Shown: positions 49,599 through 58,054 of the stretch, piece after piece | Layout of the letters: each line of letters opens with the position of its first letter | How positions within the stretch are numbered: the first letter of the stretch is position 1 | Assembly: GCF_036246005.1 (NCBI RefSeq) | Contig: NZ_CP109171.1 | Span: 930,001-994,000 of the forward strand | Source: Streptomyces sp. NBC_01723 | GTDB taxonomy: Bacteria > Actinomycetota > Actinomycetes > Streptomycetales > Streptomycetaceae | Length of the DNA: 64,000 bases | Direction of reading: 5' to 3' | Program-made: the position numbers and the translations under genes | The notes under the pieces: model-generated | What the model was told of the DNA's origin: nothing | The model's input: only the letters and a program-made list of their open reading frames with translations | Database searches by the model: none

Positions 49599-50309
49599 AT
49601 GAGCACTCTCGGCGACATCTCGGTCATCTTCGATCTCGACGGAACGCTCGTGGACAGCGAGCCGAACTACTACGAAGCGGGTCGGCTGACCCTCGCCGAG
49701 TACGGCGTCCCGGACTTCACCTGGGCGGACCACGAGACGTACGTGGGCATCAGCACACAGGAGACGGTCGCCGACTGGAAGCGGCGGTACGCGCTGACGG
49801 CACCCGTGGCGGAGCTGCTCGCCGTCAAGAACCGTCACTACCTGGAGCTGGCCCGCACCTCGGCCCGTGCGTACCCCGAGATGCGGAGGCTGGTCGAGCG
49901 GCTGGCCGCCGAGGGCGTCCCGCTGGCGGTCGCCTCCGGGTCGTCGCCCGAGGCCATCGGGGCGATCCTGGCCCGCACCGGCCTGGACGCGCACCTGCGC
50001 ACCGTCGTCTCGGCCGACGAGGTGGCGCGGGGCAAACCGGCCCCCGACGTCTTCCTGGAGGCCGCCCGCAGGATCGGTGCGGACCCGGCCGAGTGCGTGG
50101 TCCTGGAGGACGCCGCTCCCGGGGCCGCCGCCGCGCACGCGGCGGGGATGCGCTGCATCGCGGTGCCGTACGTCGCGGCGCAGGCGGACGCGCCCGAGTT
50201 CGCCACCGCCGGACTGCTGGTGCGCGGGGGCCAGGACGCGTTCACCGCGCGGGCGGCGTACGACTGGCTCGCGGGACCGGCGCGGGCAAGTTTTTACCCG
50301 GAGAGGTGA
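49599..50309 (+). CDS. HAD phosphatase (beta-phosphoglucomutase-like)
   Basis: A 236-residue HAD enzyme with the full motif set: FDLDGTLVDSEP (motif I, both Asp present), VASGSSPEAI (motif II), ADEVARGKPAPDVFLEAA (Lys) and VVLEDAAPGAAAA (motif III, ED). The helical cap is at about 20-95. It dephosphorylates or isomerises a small sugar phosphate. It is just downstream of the Lrp gene (20 bp) and probably co-transcribed. Confidence 0.93.
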   Translation: MSTLGDISVIFDLDGTLVDSEPNYYEAGRLTLAEYGVPDFTWADHETYVGISTQETVADWKRRYALTAPVAELLAVKNRHYLELARTSARAYPEMRRLVERLAAEGVPLAVASGSSPEAIGAILARTGLDAHLRTVVSADEVARGKPAPDVFLEAARRIGADPAECVVLEDAAPGAAAAHAAGMRCIAVPYVAAQADAPEFATAGLLVRGGQDAFTARAAYDWLAGPARASFYPER

Positions 50310-50372
50310 TCAGAGCACGGCCCGTATCCGTACCTCCTGGTGTCCGAGCCTGTTTTCGCCCCAGGAGGCACG

Positions 50373-51113
50373 ATGCGCATCACGCGCACCACGGCAGGGA
50401 CGGCCTTCGTGGCCGGTGCCCTGGTCCTCACCCTCACCGCCCTCGCCTACCCGACCATGCTCGGGGTGCAGAACACGGGCAGTGACCAGGCCAGGATCAT
50501 CACCAACACGCGGTACGGGCCGCTCACGGAGCAGGACCGGGACTTCGTGGTCAAGGTGCGTGCCGCGGGGCTGTGGGAGCACCCGCTGGGGCTGATGGCG
50601 ATCGAGCGGGGGACGACACCGGAGATGAAGGAGGCCGGCGAGCACCTGGTCGTCGGGCACTCCCGGCTCGACGCGACCTGCCGCAAGATCGCTCCCGAGC
50701 TGGGCATCACCCTGCCCAACCTGGCGTCCCCGCAGCAGCAGCAGTTCGTGTCGACCGTGGACGGGACCACGGGCAAGCAGTTCGACACCACCGCGGTGAA
50801 CATCATGCGCATCACGCACGGCCAGATCTTCCCGGCCATCGCCAAGATCCGCGCCAACACCAAGAACTCCCTGGTGCGGCAGCTGGCGGATCAGGCCAAC
50901 GACACCGTCCTGGACCACATCACCGTGCTGGAGAAGACCGGGCTGGTCAACTTCGACCAGGTCAACTTCCAGCAGACGGCGCCTCCGAGCCTGCCCAAGG
51001 TGCAGCTGACACCGCCCGCGCCGCAGCCGGGTGAGCCGGTGCTGTCCCTCACCCAGCCCCCCGGGCTGGACGTCAACACCTCGGCGCCGACGCCGAGTCC
51101 GACGGTCCGCTGA
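50373..51113 (+). CDS. DUF4142 exported protein
   Basis: A 246-residue protein with an N-terminal hydrophobic segment (AFVAGALVLTLTALAYPTML, a signal peptide or anchor) and the DUF4142 helical domain (LTEQDRDFVVKVRAAGLWEH, then AGEHLVVGHSRLDATCRKIA). The family is ferritin-like and often linked to stress or exopolysaccharide genes. The C terminus is a P/T/S-rich tail. The ATG 50373 has a perfect AGGAGG 5 bases upstream, so the longer frame is rejected. Confidence 0.88.
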   Translation: MRITRTTAGTAFVAGALVLTLTALAYPTMLGVQNTGSDQARIITNTRYGPLTEQDRDFVVKVRAAGLWEHPLGLMAIERGTTPEMKEAGEHLVVGHSRLDATCRKIAPELGITLPNLASPQQQQFVSTVDGTTGKQFDTTAVNIMRITHGQIFPAIAKIRANTKNSLVRQLADQANDTVLDHITVLEKTGLVNFDQVNFQQTAPPSLPKVQLTPPAPQPGEPVLSLTQPPGLDVNTSAPTPSPTVR

Positions 51114-51134
51114 CGCGTTCGGAGGTCCGGCGGT

Positions 51135-51941
51135 TCAGCGGCGGCGAGGCTTGCCGCGCCCGCCGCCGCTGCCGCTCTTCTTGCGCGGGCTACCGCCGCC
51201 GCGCCGGGCTCCGCCGGTCTGCTGCTTGCCGGACTGCTGCTTGCCGGACTGCTGCTTCCCGCTCTGCCGCATGCCGGACTGCTGCGTGCCGGCCGCCGGC
51301 TTCCGTCCGGCGGGCGCCGGGTCGGGCTGCCGGCCCCGGGTGCTGTTGACGGTCCGGCCGCGGACGATGCCGATGAAGTCCTCGACGCGGTCCGTGTGCG
51401 CGTCCTCCGGCCAGGACAGCGCCACGCCCGACTGGGGGGCGTCGGTGACCGTCCGGTACGTGAGGTCCTTGCGGTGGTGCAGCCGGGCCAGCGACAGGGG
51501 CATCAGCAGCACGCCGATCCCGGCCGCCACCAGCTCGACGGCGTCCGCGGTGGTGGCCGGACGCTCGAGCGCGGGGCGGCCCGGCGGCCGCTCCTCCCAC
51601 CCGAGGACGTCGTCCAGGGGGTGCAGCACGATCTCGTCGGCGAGGTCCTCGGCGGTCACCTCGTCGGCCGCGGTGACGAGGTGGTCCTTGGGGATCACCA
51701 CGACCGTGGTCTCGGTGTAGAGGGGGATGGCGCTGAGGCGGGACCGGTCGACGGGCAGCCGCACCAGTCCGGCGTCGGCGTCACCGTCCAGCAGGACGCC
51801 GTCGGCGCCGGCCGCGGGGACCTGGGTCAGGGACAGCGGGACGTCCGGCAGCCGCTCGTTCCAGATGCGCGCCCACTTGTCGGGCGTCACCCCCGGGACG
51901 TACGCGAGCCGGAACGAGGGGCGATCTTCCGAGCCTGTCAC
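51135..51941 (-). CDS. LysR-like substrate-binding domain protein without HTH, basic tail
   Basis: A 268-residue protein. Residues 5 to about 190 form a LysR-type effector-binding domain (FRLAYVPGVTPDKWARIWNE, VVVIPKDHLVTAADEVTAED, VELVAAGIGVLLMPLSLARL). The N-terminal winged helix of true LysR regulators is absent. The last 70 residues are highly basic and carry five 5-residue units (QQSGM, RQSGK, QQSGK, QQSGK, QQTGG) and a GR/K-rich end, which could bind nucleic acid. It may be a ligand-sensing partner or a reinvented regulator. It is divergent from the DUF5997 gene. Confidence 0.85.
   Translation of the reverse strand: MTGSEDRPSFRLAYVPGVTPDKWARIWNERLPDVPLSLTQVPAAGADGVLLDGDADAGLVRLPVDRSRLSAIPLYTETTVVVIPKDHLVTAADEVTAEDLADEIVLHPLDDVLGWEERPPGRPALERPATTADAVELVAAGIGVLLMPLSLARLHHRKDLTYRTVTDAPQSGVALSWPEDAHTDRVEDFIGIVRGRTVNSTRGRQPDPAPAGRKPAAGTQQSGMRQSGKQQSGKQQSGKQQTGGARRGGGSPRKKSGSGGGRGKPRRR
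51216..51290 (-). repeat. 15-bp tandem repeat in coding sequence
   Basis: About five copies of a 15-bp unit related to GCCGGACTGCTGCTT on the plus strand, encoding QQSGK-type pentapeptides in the tail of the LysR-like protein. Copies 2-4 are nearly identical, so the number may vary between strains. Confidence 0.75.
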
Positions 51942-51999
51942 CCGGCCAGGTTACCGGGCGTGGTCGGGGGCCGCTCACATGCTCGATACCCTTGACGGC

Positions 52000-52398
52000 A
52001 TGACGTCGCACCAGAACACCCAGTCCATGAAGCCCGCGACCGCGGCGAAGAAGCTGGGTGTGTACCTCGAAGCCACACCCGCGGAGTTCCGGGAGGGCGT
52101 CGTCACGCGCGCCGAGCTGAACGCGCTCCAGACCGAACCGCCCGCGTGGCTGCGTGACCTGCGGCGCGACGGCCCGCACCCGCGGCCGGTGGTGGCGGCC
52201 AAGCTCGGGGTGTCCATCGCGGGCCTGCACCGGGGCGGAGTGTCGGAGCCGCTCACCACGGAGCAGATCGAGACGCTGAAGCAGGAACGCCCGGAGTGGC
52301 TGGAGCGGGAGCAGGCCGTCCAGGCCGACGTCCGCAAGGAGACGGCCCGGGTGAAGAAGCTGCACGCCGAGCGGGCCGAGCGCGCGGACCGCGACTGA
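52000..52398 (+). CDS. DUF5997 family protein
   Basis: A 132-residue protein that I recognise as DUF5997, from KPATAAKKLGVYLEATPAEF and REGVVTRAELNALQTEPPAW, then VVAAKLGVSIAGLHRGGVSE. It is all-alpha, with possible helix-turn-helix features in the AAKLG repeats, and an acidic/basic coiled C terminus. Function is unknown; it may act with the neighbouring LysR-like protein, as both share the short divergent intergenic region. ATG 52000 is the family start. Confidence 0.82.
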   Translation: MTSHQNTQSMKPATAAKKLGVYLEATPAEFREGVVTRAELNALQTEPPAWLRDLRRDGPHPRPVVAAKLGVSIAGLHRGGVSEPLTTEQIETLKQERPEWLEREQAVQADVRKETARVKKLHAERAERADRD

Positions 52399-52429
52399 CC
52401 CTCGCACCCGGGTCGCCACGGCCGGGGGT

Positions 52430-52822
52430 TCAGCGCGGCGCCCGCCCCGGGCCGCCCACGAGGTCGGCGCAGTCCGGCGGCAGCTGGGCCAGGAGCTGAT
52501 CGACCCGCTCGCGGGGCATCGATTCGGTCAGGGTCGCAAGCACGGCGCCCGCGTCCCATTCCGCGGTGCGCGGCCGGGCGCCGGTCTGCTGGGCCACCCG
52601 CCGCAAGAACTCGTCGCGTCCGAAGGACTCGGGCCGTCCGCGCTCGGGGCGCAGCACGTCGTCCAGGGGCTCGGGCAGGGCGGCGGCGAGTGCGGCCGCC
52701 TCCTCGGGTTCGACCCGGGACGCGAGCACCCACAGAACGGCCCTGCTGACCTGCTCGGCCTCGTCGTCGCTGTGGTACTCGCCGAGGTCGCGCACCCGGG
52801 TGAGGAACTCGTCCAGCAGCAC
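52430..52822 (-). CDS. DUF2267 protein
   Basis: A 130-residue protein made of two DUF2267-type helical repeats (DEFLTRVRDLGEYHSDDEAE with AVLWVLASRVEPEEAAALAA, and DEFLRRVAQQTGARPRTAEW with AVLATLTESMPRERVDQLLA). The GTG at 52822 has GGAGGCGAGGAC upstream; the longer frame into the glycosyltransferase is a shadow. DUF2267 proteins are small cytoplasmic helical proteins that are stress-linked in some taxa; the function is not known. Confidence 0.85.
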   Translation of the reverse strand: MLLDEFLTRVRDLGEYHSDDEAEQVSRAVLWVLASRVEPEEAAALAAALPEPLDDVLRPERGRPESFGRDEFLRRVAQQTGARPRTAEWDAGAVLATLTESMPRERVDQLLAQLPPDCADLVGGPGRAPR

Positions 52823-52905
52823 GTCCTCGCCTCCTTCTCGCCGCCTCCGGCTCGGGGCCGGGTGCCCACGGCCCGCGAGGGGAAACAGGCCGGCGTCCGT
52901 ACGGT

Positions 52906-54132
52906 TCAGCCGCGGGCGCGCACGGCGGCGGCGAGGTCGGTCACCCGGGTCAGGGCGTCGTCCGTGAACAGCGCGCGTCCGGCGGCGATCCGCTCGCGGC
53001 GGGCCGGGCCCGGGGCGGTGAGCCGGCGTACCGCGCCGAGCAGCGCGGTTTCGTCCCCGGCGACCTCCGACACGCCCAGCGCGGCCATCCGCCGGACACC
53101 GTCCGCGCCGTGGCCCGGTATCGGGCGGTACCCCACGACCGGCAGTCCGGCGGCGAGCGCCTGTACGGCCGTCTGGCCGGCCGCGTTGTCGATCAGGGCG
53201 CCGGCGGCGTGCAGCAGGCCGGGCATGTCGGTCACCCAGCCCAGGGCGACGACGCCCGCGGTGGCGGACAGGGTGCGGCGCAGCCGCTGGTTGCCGCCGC
53301 AGAGCACGACCGGCAGGAAGCCGTGGCCCGCGAGGAACCGGACGGTGCCGTCCAGGTGGGAGCCGACGCCCCAGGCACCGGCGGACACCACGACGGGGGG
53401 CCGCCCGGGACCGAGCCGGTCGAACAGCGCCCGCCACCCGGCGGCGCCGGTGGCCCCGGCGAAGAACTCCGGGGCCACCACGGGGCCGCAGGTCCCCGCG
53501 GGGCGGCCCGTGCTCTCGCGCGCCTCGCGTGCCGCGTCCTCGGTGAGACACAGGCAGTGGTCGTTACCGGGGTGCAGCCACTGCCGGTGGACGGCGAAGT
53601 CGATCACGAGGACGACGCTGGGCACCGGCAGCAGACCGCGGGCGCGCAGGTGCCCGGTCAGCTGGGCGCCGAGGTGGAACACGGGAACGACCACGTCCGC
53701 GCCGGACCGCTCGGCCAGCTCGCGCAGCCTGCCGCCGGCCAGCCGGGCCAGGGGCGTGCCGCCGGGGCGGCGCCCTGCGCCGGGGCGCAGGAAGGTGCGG
53801 TGGATCGCGGCGTACAGCCAGGGGAAGTGGCGTACCGACCCGCGGTAGAAGCGCCGCAGGGCGCCGCCGAGGCCGTAGGGCAGGAGCGCGAGGACGTCGA
53901 CGACCAGGGCGTCCCCGCCGCGCTCGCGGGCGCGGCGGACCAGTTCGGCGGCGACGGTGTCGTGGCCGGCGCCCATGCTCGCGCTGACCACCAGCAGACG
54001 GCTGCCCTCCGGCGCGGTGGGCGGTGCCGCCGGCCGGGACGCCGGGAAGCCCGTCGGGGGGCCGGCCGATGAACTGCGAGGATGCACGGCGGACCAAGTT
54101 GCCCACCCGGCATGTTCCAAACCGTCCCACAT
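52906..54132 (-). CDS. GT28-like glycosyltransferase (MGDG synthase/MurG fold)
   Basis: A 408-residue glycosyltransferase. The N-terminal acceptor domain has LLVVSASMGAGHDTVAAELV, the motif of MGDG synthases and processive diacylglycerol glucosyltransferases; the C-terminal donor domain has VVSAGAWGVGSHLDGTVRFL and HAAGALIDNAAGQTAVQALA. It should transfer a sugar from a UDP-sugar to a lipid on the cytoplasmic membrane face. The ATG 54132 has no strong ribosome binding site. It is divergent from an SDR gene and near an EamA transporter and a polysaccharide deacetylase, so a cell-envelope role is likely. Confidence 0.87.
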   Translation of the reverse strand: MWDGLEHAGWATWSAVHPRSSSAGPPTGFPASRPAAPPTAPEGSRLLVVSASMGAGHDTVAAELVRRARERGGDALVVDVLALLPYGLGGALRRFYRGSVRHFPWLYAAIHRTFLRPGAGRRPGGTPLARLAGGRLRELAERSGADVVVPVFHLGAQLTGHLRARGLLPVPSVVLVIDFAVHRQWLHPGNDHCLCLTEDAAREARESTGRPAGTCGPVVAPEFFAGATGAAGWRALFDRLGPGRPPVVVSAGAWGVGSHLDGTVRFLAGHGFLPVVLCGGNQRLRRTLSATAGVVALGWVTDMPGLLHAAGALIDNAAGQTAVQALAAGLPVVGYRPIPGHGADGVRRMAALGVSEVAGDETALLGAVRRLTAPGPARRERIAAGRALFTDDALTRVTDLAAAVRARG

Positions 54133-54250
54133 GGGTGTGTTTCGGGCGGGCTGACAGGGATACTCCGTGACCGCCCGTCCGGCCGGCCGCCGGAGCCCGA
54201 CCGCCCGGTCGCACGCCTCCGGTGTCCGCCCCGAGCCAAGGTGGTCCCCC

Positions 54251-55105
54251 ATGGTCCATGCGTTCTCCCGTCCCCGGTCCGCTCCCGGACCGCGGGCCGT
54301 CGCCCCCGACGCGGACCGTGCGAACACCCGGCGGCAGCCCGCGGGCGTCCCGGACGCGCGGACCCGGACGGCGCTGGTGACGGGGGCGTCCTCCGGCATC
54401 GGCGCGGCCGTGGCCCGCCGGCTGGCGGACGACGGCGGCTGGCGGCTGGTGCTCACCGGGCGCGACCCGGTGCGGCTTCGGGAGGTCGCCGACGACGCGT
54501 CGGCCACCGCCTTCGCCGCGGACCTCACCCTGCCCGGGGCCGACCGGCAGCTGACCGACTTCGCCCTGGCCACGGTGGGTCACGTGGACCTGCTGGTGGC
54601 GGGTGCCGGGGTGGGCTGGGCCGGGGAGTTCCTGGACATGCCCCCGCACACGGTCGACGACGTGCTCGACATCAACGTGCTGGCCACGCTGCGGCTGGTA
54701 CGGCTGGTGCTGCCGGGGATGGTGGCCGCGGGCTCGGGCCGGGTGGTGCTCATCGGCTCGCTGGCCGGCAGCGTGGCGGTCCGCGACGAGGCCGTGTACT
54801 CCGCCGCCAAGGCCGCGATCGGCGCCTTCGCCGACGCGCTGCGCTACGAGTTGCGGGGCACCGGCGTGGGCGTCACCCATGTGGTGCCCGGGGTCGTGGA
54901 CACGCCGTTCTTCGAGCGCCGCGGGGCTCCCTACCGGCGCTCCAGGCCGCGCCCCGTGCCCCCCGAGCGGGTGGCCGACGCGGTGCGCGACGCGGTGCGG
55001 CGGGGCCGGGACGAGGTGTACGTACCGGCCTGGCTGCGGCTGCCGTGCCGGGTCCGGGGCGCCGCTCCGGGAGTGTACCGGCGTCTGGCGGCGCGGTTCG
55101 GATGA
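54251..55105 (+). CDS. Short-chain dehydrogenase/reductase
   Basis: A 284-residue classical SDR. The cofactor motif is ALVTGASSGIGAAVARRL (residues about 38-55), the N-A-G equivalent is LLVAGAGVGWAG, the Ser is in VVLIGSLAGSV and YxxxK is in VYSAAKAAIGAFADALRYEL. An N-terminal tail of about 35 residues precedes the fold, so the real start could be further down; ATG 54251 is used. The last residues are basic, suggesting membrane association. The divergent GT28 gene and following EamA gene suggest a lipid or glycan substrate. Confidence 0.9.
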   Translation: MVHAFSRPRSAPGPRAVAPDADRANTRRQPAGVPDARTRTALVTGASSGIGAAVARRLADDGGWRLVLTGRDPVRLREVADDASATAFAADLTLPGADRQLTDFALATVGHVDLLVAGAGVGWAGEFLDMPPHTVDDVLDINVLATLRLVRLVLPGMVAAGSGRVVLIGSLAGSVAVRDEAVYSAAKAAIGAFADALRYELRGTGVGVTHVVPGVVDTPFFERRGAPYRRSRPRPVPPERVADAVRDAVRRGRDEVYVPAWLRLPCRVRGAAPGVYRRLAARFG

Positions 55106-55121
55106 GCGGGAACGCGCGGCG

Positions 55122-56042
55122 GTGAGTGTCCTCACCGTCGTCCTTGCCCTGTTCGCGGCGCTGGCCAACGCTGCGGCGTCGGTCCTGCAACGGCGGGCCG
55201 CGGCACAGGACGAGGAGCGGGCGGGCGCCCGACACACGATGGTGCGCTCCCTGCTGCGCCTGGTGCGCGACCGGTACTGGGTGGCGGGCGCGGCGCTGCT
55301 GGCGGTGACGACGGTCCTGCAGGCGGCCGCGCTGGCGGTGGGCAGTCTGGCCGTCGTCCAGCCGCTGATGGCCAGCGAGCTGCTGTTCACCCTGATGGTG
55401 GGCAGCGTGGTCTTCCACCGGCGTCCCGACGCGCGGACGTGGGTGGCCTTCGTGGCCCTGGCCGTGGGGCTCGCGCTGTTCCTGGGCGCGGCGGCTCCCT
55501 CGGCCGGTGAGGACACCGCCGTCGAGGGCCGGTGGGGCTGGGCGGGGCTGGCGCTGTTCGTCCTGGTGACGGCGCTCGCCTCGGCGGGCAGCCTGGTGCG
55601 GGGCGCGCCCCGCGCCGCGCTGTTCGGATCGGCGGCCGCGGTGGGGTTCGGCGGTACGGCGGCGCTGCTGAAGGAGGTCACGGGGCGGCTGCCCCAGGGG
55701 GTGGGCGCGGTGCTGTCCCAGTGGCCGCCGTACGCCACCGCGGCGGTGGGTGTGGTCAGCTTCCTGCTGTTGCAGAGCGCCCTGCGGGCGGGGACGCTGG
55801 CCGCGTCGCAACCGGCCCTGACCCTCGGTGACGCGCTGACCAGCGTCGCCCTCGGATGGTGTCTGTTCGGTGAGGAGATCGTGCTCGGCGTGCGGGTGCT
55901 GCCCGAGCTGATCGGCGTGGCGCTGATCGGCCTCGGCAGTGTCGGACTGGCGCGGGCTCCGTCGGTCCACGGGGCGTGGGACACGGCGCCGGCCGCGCGG
56001 GACGGGCCCGGGCGGCGGCAAGGGGGACGCCGGGGGGCATGA
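55122..56042 (+). CDS. EamA-type (DMT superfamily) membrane transporter
   Basis: A 306-residue membrane protein with about ten hydrophobic helices, a long first cytoplasmic loop (RRAAAQDEERAGARHTMVRS) and two EamA-like halves (VQPLMASELLFTLMVGSVVF, then LTLGDALTSVALGWCLFGEE). It is likely a small-molecule or lipid-linked sugar exporter. The start is GTG 55122, 17 bp after the SDR stop, so co-transcription is probable. A basic G/R-rich tail of about 25 residues ends it. Confidence 0.87.
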   Translation: MSVLTVVLALFAALANAAASVLQRRAAAQDEERAGARHTMVRSLLRLVRDRYWVAGAALLAVTTVLQAAALAVGSLAVVQPLMASELLFTLMVGSVVFHRRPDARTWVAFVALAVGLALFLGAAAPSAGEDTAVEGRWGWAGLALFVLVTALASAGSLVRGAPRAALFGSAAAVGFGGTAALLKEVTGRLPQGVGAVLSQWPPYATAAVGVVSFLLLQSALRAGTLAASQPALTLGDALTSVALGWCLFGEEIVLGVRVLPELIGVALIGLGSVGLARAPSVHGAWDTAPAARDGPGRRQGGRRGA

Positions 56043-56072
56043 GTCGGGCCGAGCGGACGGGAGGCACCAGGG

Positions 56073-56867
56073 ATGCGTCAGGGGTTTCACACCGGACGGG
56101 CGGTCTGCGCCCTCGCACCCGCTCTCGTCGCGCTGGCCCACATCGGTCCGGCCGTGACCTGGCTGCCGGAGCTGCGCCGGCGCCGGTTCCCGGGCCTGGC
56201 GGGGCAGGGCCGCCCCGGTCACGTAGCCCTCACCTTCGACGACGGCCCCGACCCGGTGACCACACCGCGCTTCCTCGACGTACTGGACGGCCTCGGGGTG
56301 CGCGCCACGTTCTTCCTGCTCGGCGAGAACGTCGTACGCCACCCGGCGACGGCCCGGGAGCTGGCCCGGCGAGGGCACGAACTCGCGGTCCACGGCTGGG
56401 CCCACGACCGTCCCTGGCTGCCGTCGCCGGGGCGGGACGCGCGCGAGCTGCTGCGGGCCGCCCATGTGGTGGGCGAGGCCGCGGGACGGGCGCCGTTCTG
56501 GTACCGCCCGCCGTACGGCATCCTCAGCTCGGGGCGCTGGGCCGCCGCCCGCCGGGCCGGGCTGCGGCCGGTGCTGTGGACCGCCTGGGGCGAGGACTGG
56601 CGGTCGGACGCCACACCCGCGTCGGTGCGGGCGACCGTCGCGGCGGACCTGGGCGGGGGCGGCACGATCCTCCTCCACGACACCGACCACGCCTCTGCCC
56701 GGGACAGCTGGCGGGCCGCGCTCGGCGCCCTGCCCGACCTCGTGCGGGACTGCCGCGCGACGGGGCTGGAGGTGGGGCCGCTGGGCGAGCACGGGATCCC
56801 CGGTGCGGACGCCGCCACCGGCACCGGGGCCGGGCGGCGCGGGCCGGTACCGGCGCCCGTGCGATGA
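56073..56867 (+). CDS. Polysaccharide deacetylase (CE4)
   Basis: A 264-residue exported CE4 enzyme. The signal or anchor segment is at about 8-25. The NodB domain has TFDDGPDP (metal Asp pair), HGWAHDRPWL (HxxxH metal ligands), FWYRPPYG and the closing ILLHDTDHAS. It removes N-acetyl groups from chitin, peptidoglycan or another extracellular glycan. It is the last gene of the SDR-EamA-deacetylase run, 31 bp after EamA. Confidence 0.93.
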   Translation: MRQGFHTGRAVCALAPALVALAHIGPAVTWLPELRRRRFPGLAGQGRPGHVALTFDDGPDPVTTPRFLDVLDGLGVRATFFLLGENVVRHPATARELARRGHELAVHGWAHDRPWLPSPGRDARELLRAAHVVGEAAGRAPFWYRPPYGILSSGRWAAARRAGLRPVLWTAWGEDWRSDATPASVRATVAADLGGGGTILLHDTDHASARDSWRAALGALPDLVRDCRATGLEVGPLGEHGIPGADAATGTGAGRRGPVPAPVR

Positions 56868-56923
56868 CGTCGGGAACGTCATCGCTCCGGGCACCGGCCG
56901 GCATGCGCGACGGCCCGCTCGGC

Positions 56924-58054
56924 TCAGGCGGCCGTTTCCGTCAGGTCCCGGTGGATCGGGGTCGCTCCGCCCGTCAGGGGTTCGCCCGTACCGCCGCGCC
57001 GGGCGGCGACGATCTCCGCCGCGATGGACAGCGCGGTCTCCTCGGGTGTGCGTGCGCCGAGGTCCAGGCCGATCGGTGAGCGGAGCCGGGACAGCTCGTC
57101 CTCGGTCAGTCCGGCCTCGCGCAGGCGCCGGTCCCGGTCCCGGTGGGTGCGGCGCGAGCCCATCGCGCCGACGAACGCGACCGGCAGCCGCAGTGCCTCG
57201 GTCAGCAGGGGCACGTCGAACTTGGCGTCGTGGGTGAGCACGCACAGCACGGTCCGCGCGTCGGTGGAGGTGCTCCGCAGGTAGCGGTGCGGCCAGTCGA
57301 CGACGACCTCGTCGGCCGCGGGGAAGCGCGCCGGCGTGGCGAAGACGGGCCGGGCGTCGCAGACGGTGACGTGGTATCCGAGGAACTTCCCCGCCCGCAC
57401 GAGCGCCGCGGCGAAGTCGATCGCCCCGAAGACGATCATGCGGGGCGGCGGCACGCTGGACTCGACGAGCAGGGTGAGCCCACCGGGGCAGTGCGAGCCG
57501 TCCTCCGAGAGGCCCACCGTGCCGGTGCGGCCGCTGTCCAGCAGGGCACGGGCCTCGGCCGCCGCCGTGCGGTCCAGGTCCGGGTGACCGCCCAGACCGC
57601 CCTCGTACGTGCCGTCGGGGTGGACGAGCAGGGCCCGGCCCAGGAGGTCGGACGGGCCCTGGACGACCCGGGCGAGGGCGGCGGTCCCGCCCCGGGCGGC
57701 GGTCGCCAGCGCCGCCCGGAACAGCTCCCGCGACGGCGCGTCCGCACCGACCGGAGTGACCATCATGTCGATGACCCCGCCGCAGGTCAGCCCGACCGCG
57801 AAGGCGTCCTCGTCGCTGTAGCCGAAGCGTTCCCGCACGGTCTCGCCGCTGCGCAGGGCGTCGGAGCACAGCTCGTACACCGCGCCCTCCACACAGCCGC
57901 CGGAGACCGATCCGATCGCCGTGCCCTCGCTGTCGACGGCGAGGGCGGCGCCGGGGCCCCGCGGTGCGCTGCCGCCCACGGAGACCACCGTGGCGACGGC
58001 GAACTCCCGGCCCTCGTCGAGCCAGCGGTTCAGTTCGGCGGCGATGTCAAGCAT
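56924..58054 (-). CDS. XdhC/PaoD-type molybdenum cofactor insertion protein
   Basis: A 376-residue protein with an N-terminal XdhC/CoxI domain (VVSVGGSAPRGPGAALAVDS, then GSVSGGCVEGAVYEL) and a C-terminal Rossmann domain (RMIVFGAIDFAAALVRAGKF, then FVGAMGSRRTHRDRDRRLRE). It binds Moco, protects its terminal sulfur ligand and inserts it in molybdenum hydroxylases. The ATG at 58054 overlaps the Mo subunit stop by 8 bp. It is the last gene of the four-gene molybdoenzyme operon. Confidence 0.93.
   Translation of the reverse strand: MLDIAAELNRWLDEGREFAVATVVSVGGSAPRGPGAALAVDSEGTAIGSVSGGCVEGAVYELCSDALRSGETVRERFGYSDEDAFAVGLTCGGVIDMMVTPVGADAPSRELFRAALATAARGGTAALARVVQGPSDLLGRALLVHPDGTYEGGLGGHPDLDRTAAAEARALLDSGRTGTVGLSEDGSHCPGGLTLLVESSVPPPRMIVFGAIDFAAALVRAGKFLGYHVTVCDARPVFATPARFPAADEVVVDWPHRYLRSTSTDARTVLCVLTHDAKFDVPLLTEALRLPVAFVGAMGSRRTHRDRDRRLREAGLTEDELSRLRSPIGLDLGARTPEETALSIAAEIVAARRGGTGEPLTGGATPIHRDLTETAA

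Noticed and set aside
54873..57869. A 998-codon minus-strand frame
   Set aside because: Low-complexity antisense of the SDR, EamA, deacetylase and XdhC genes; no domains.
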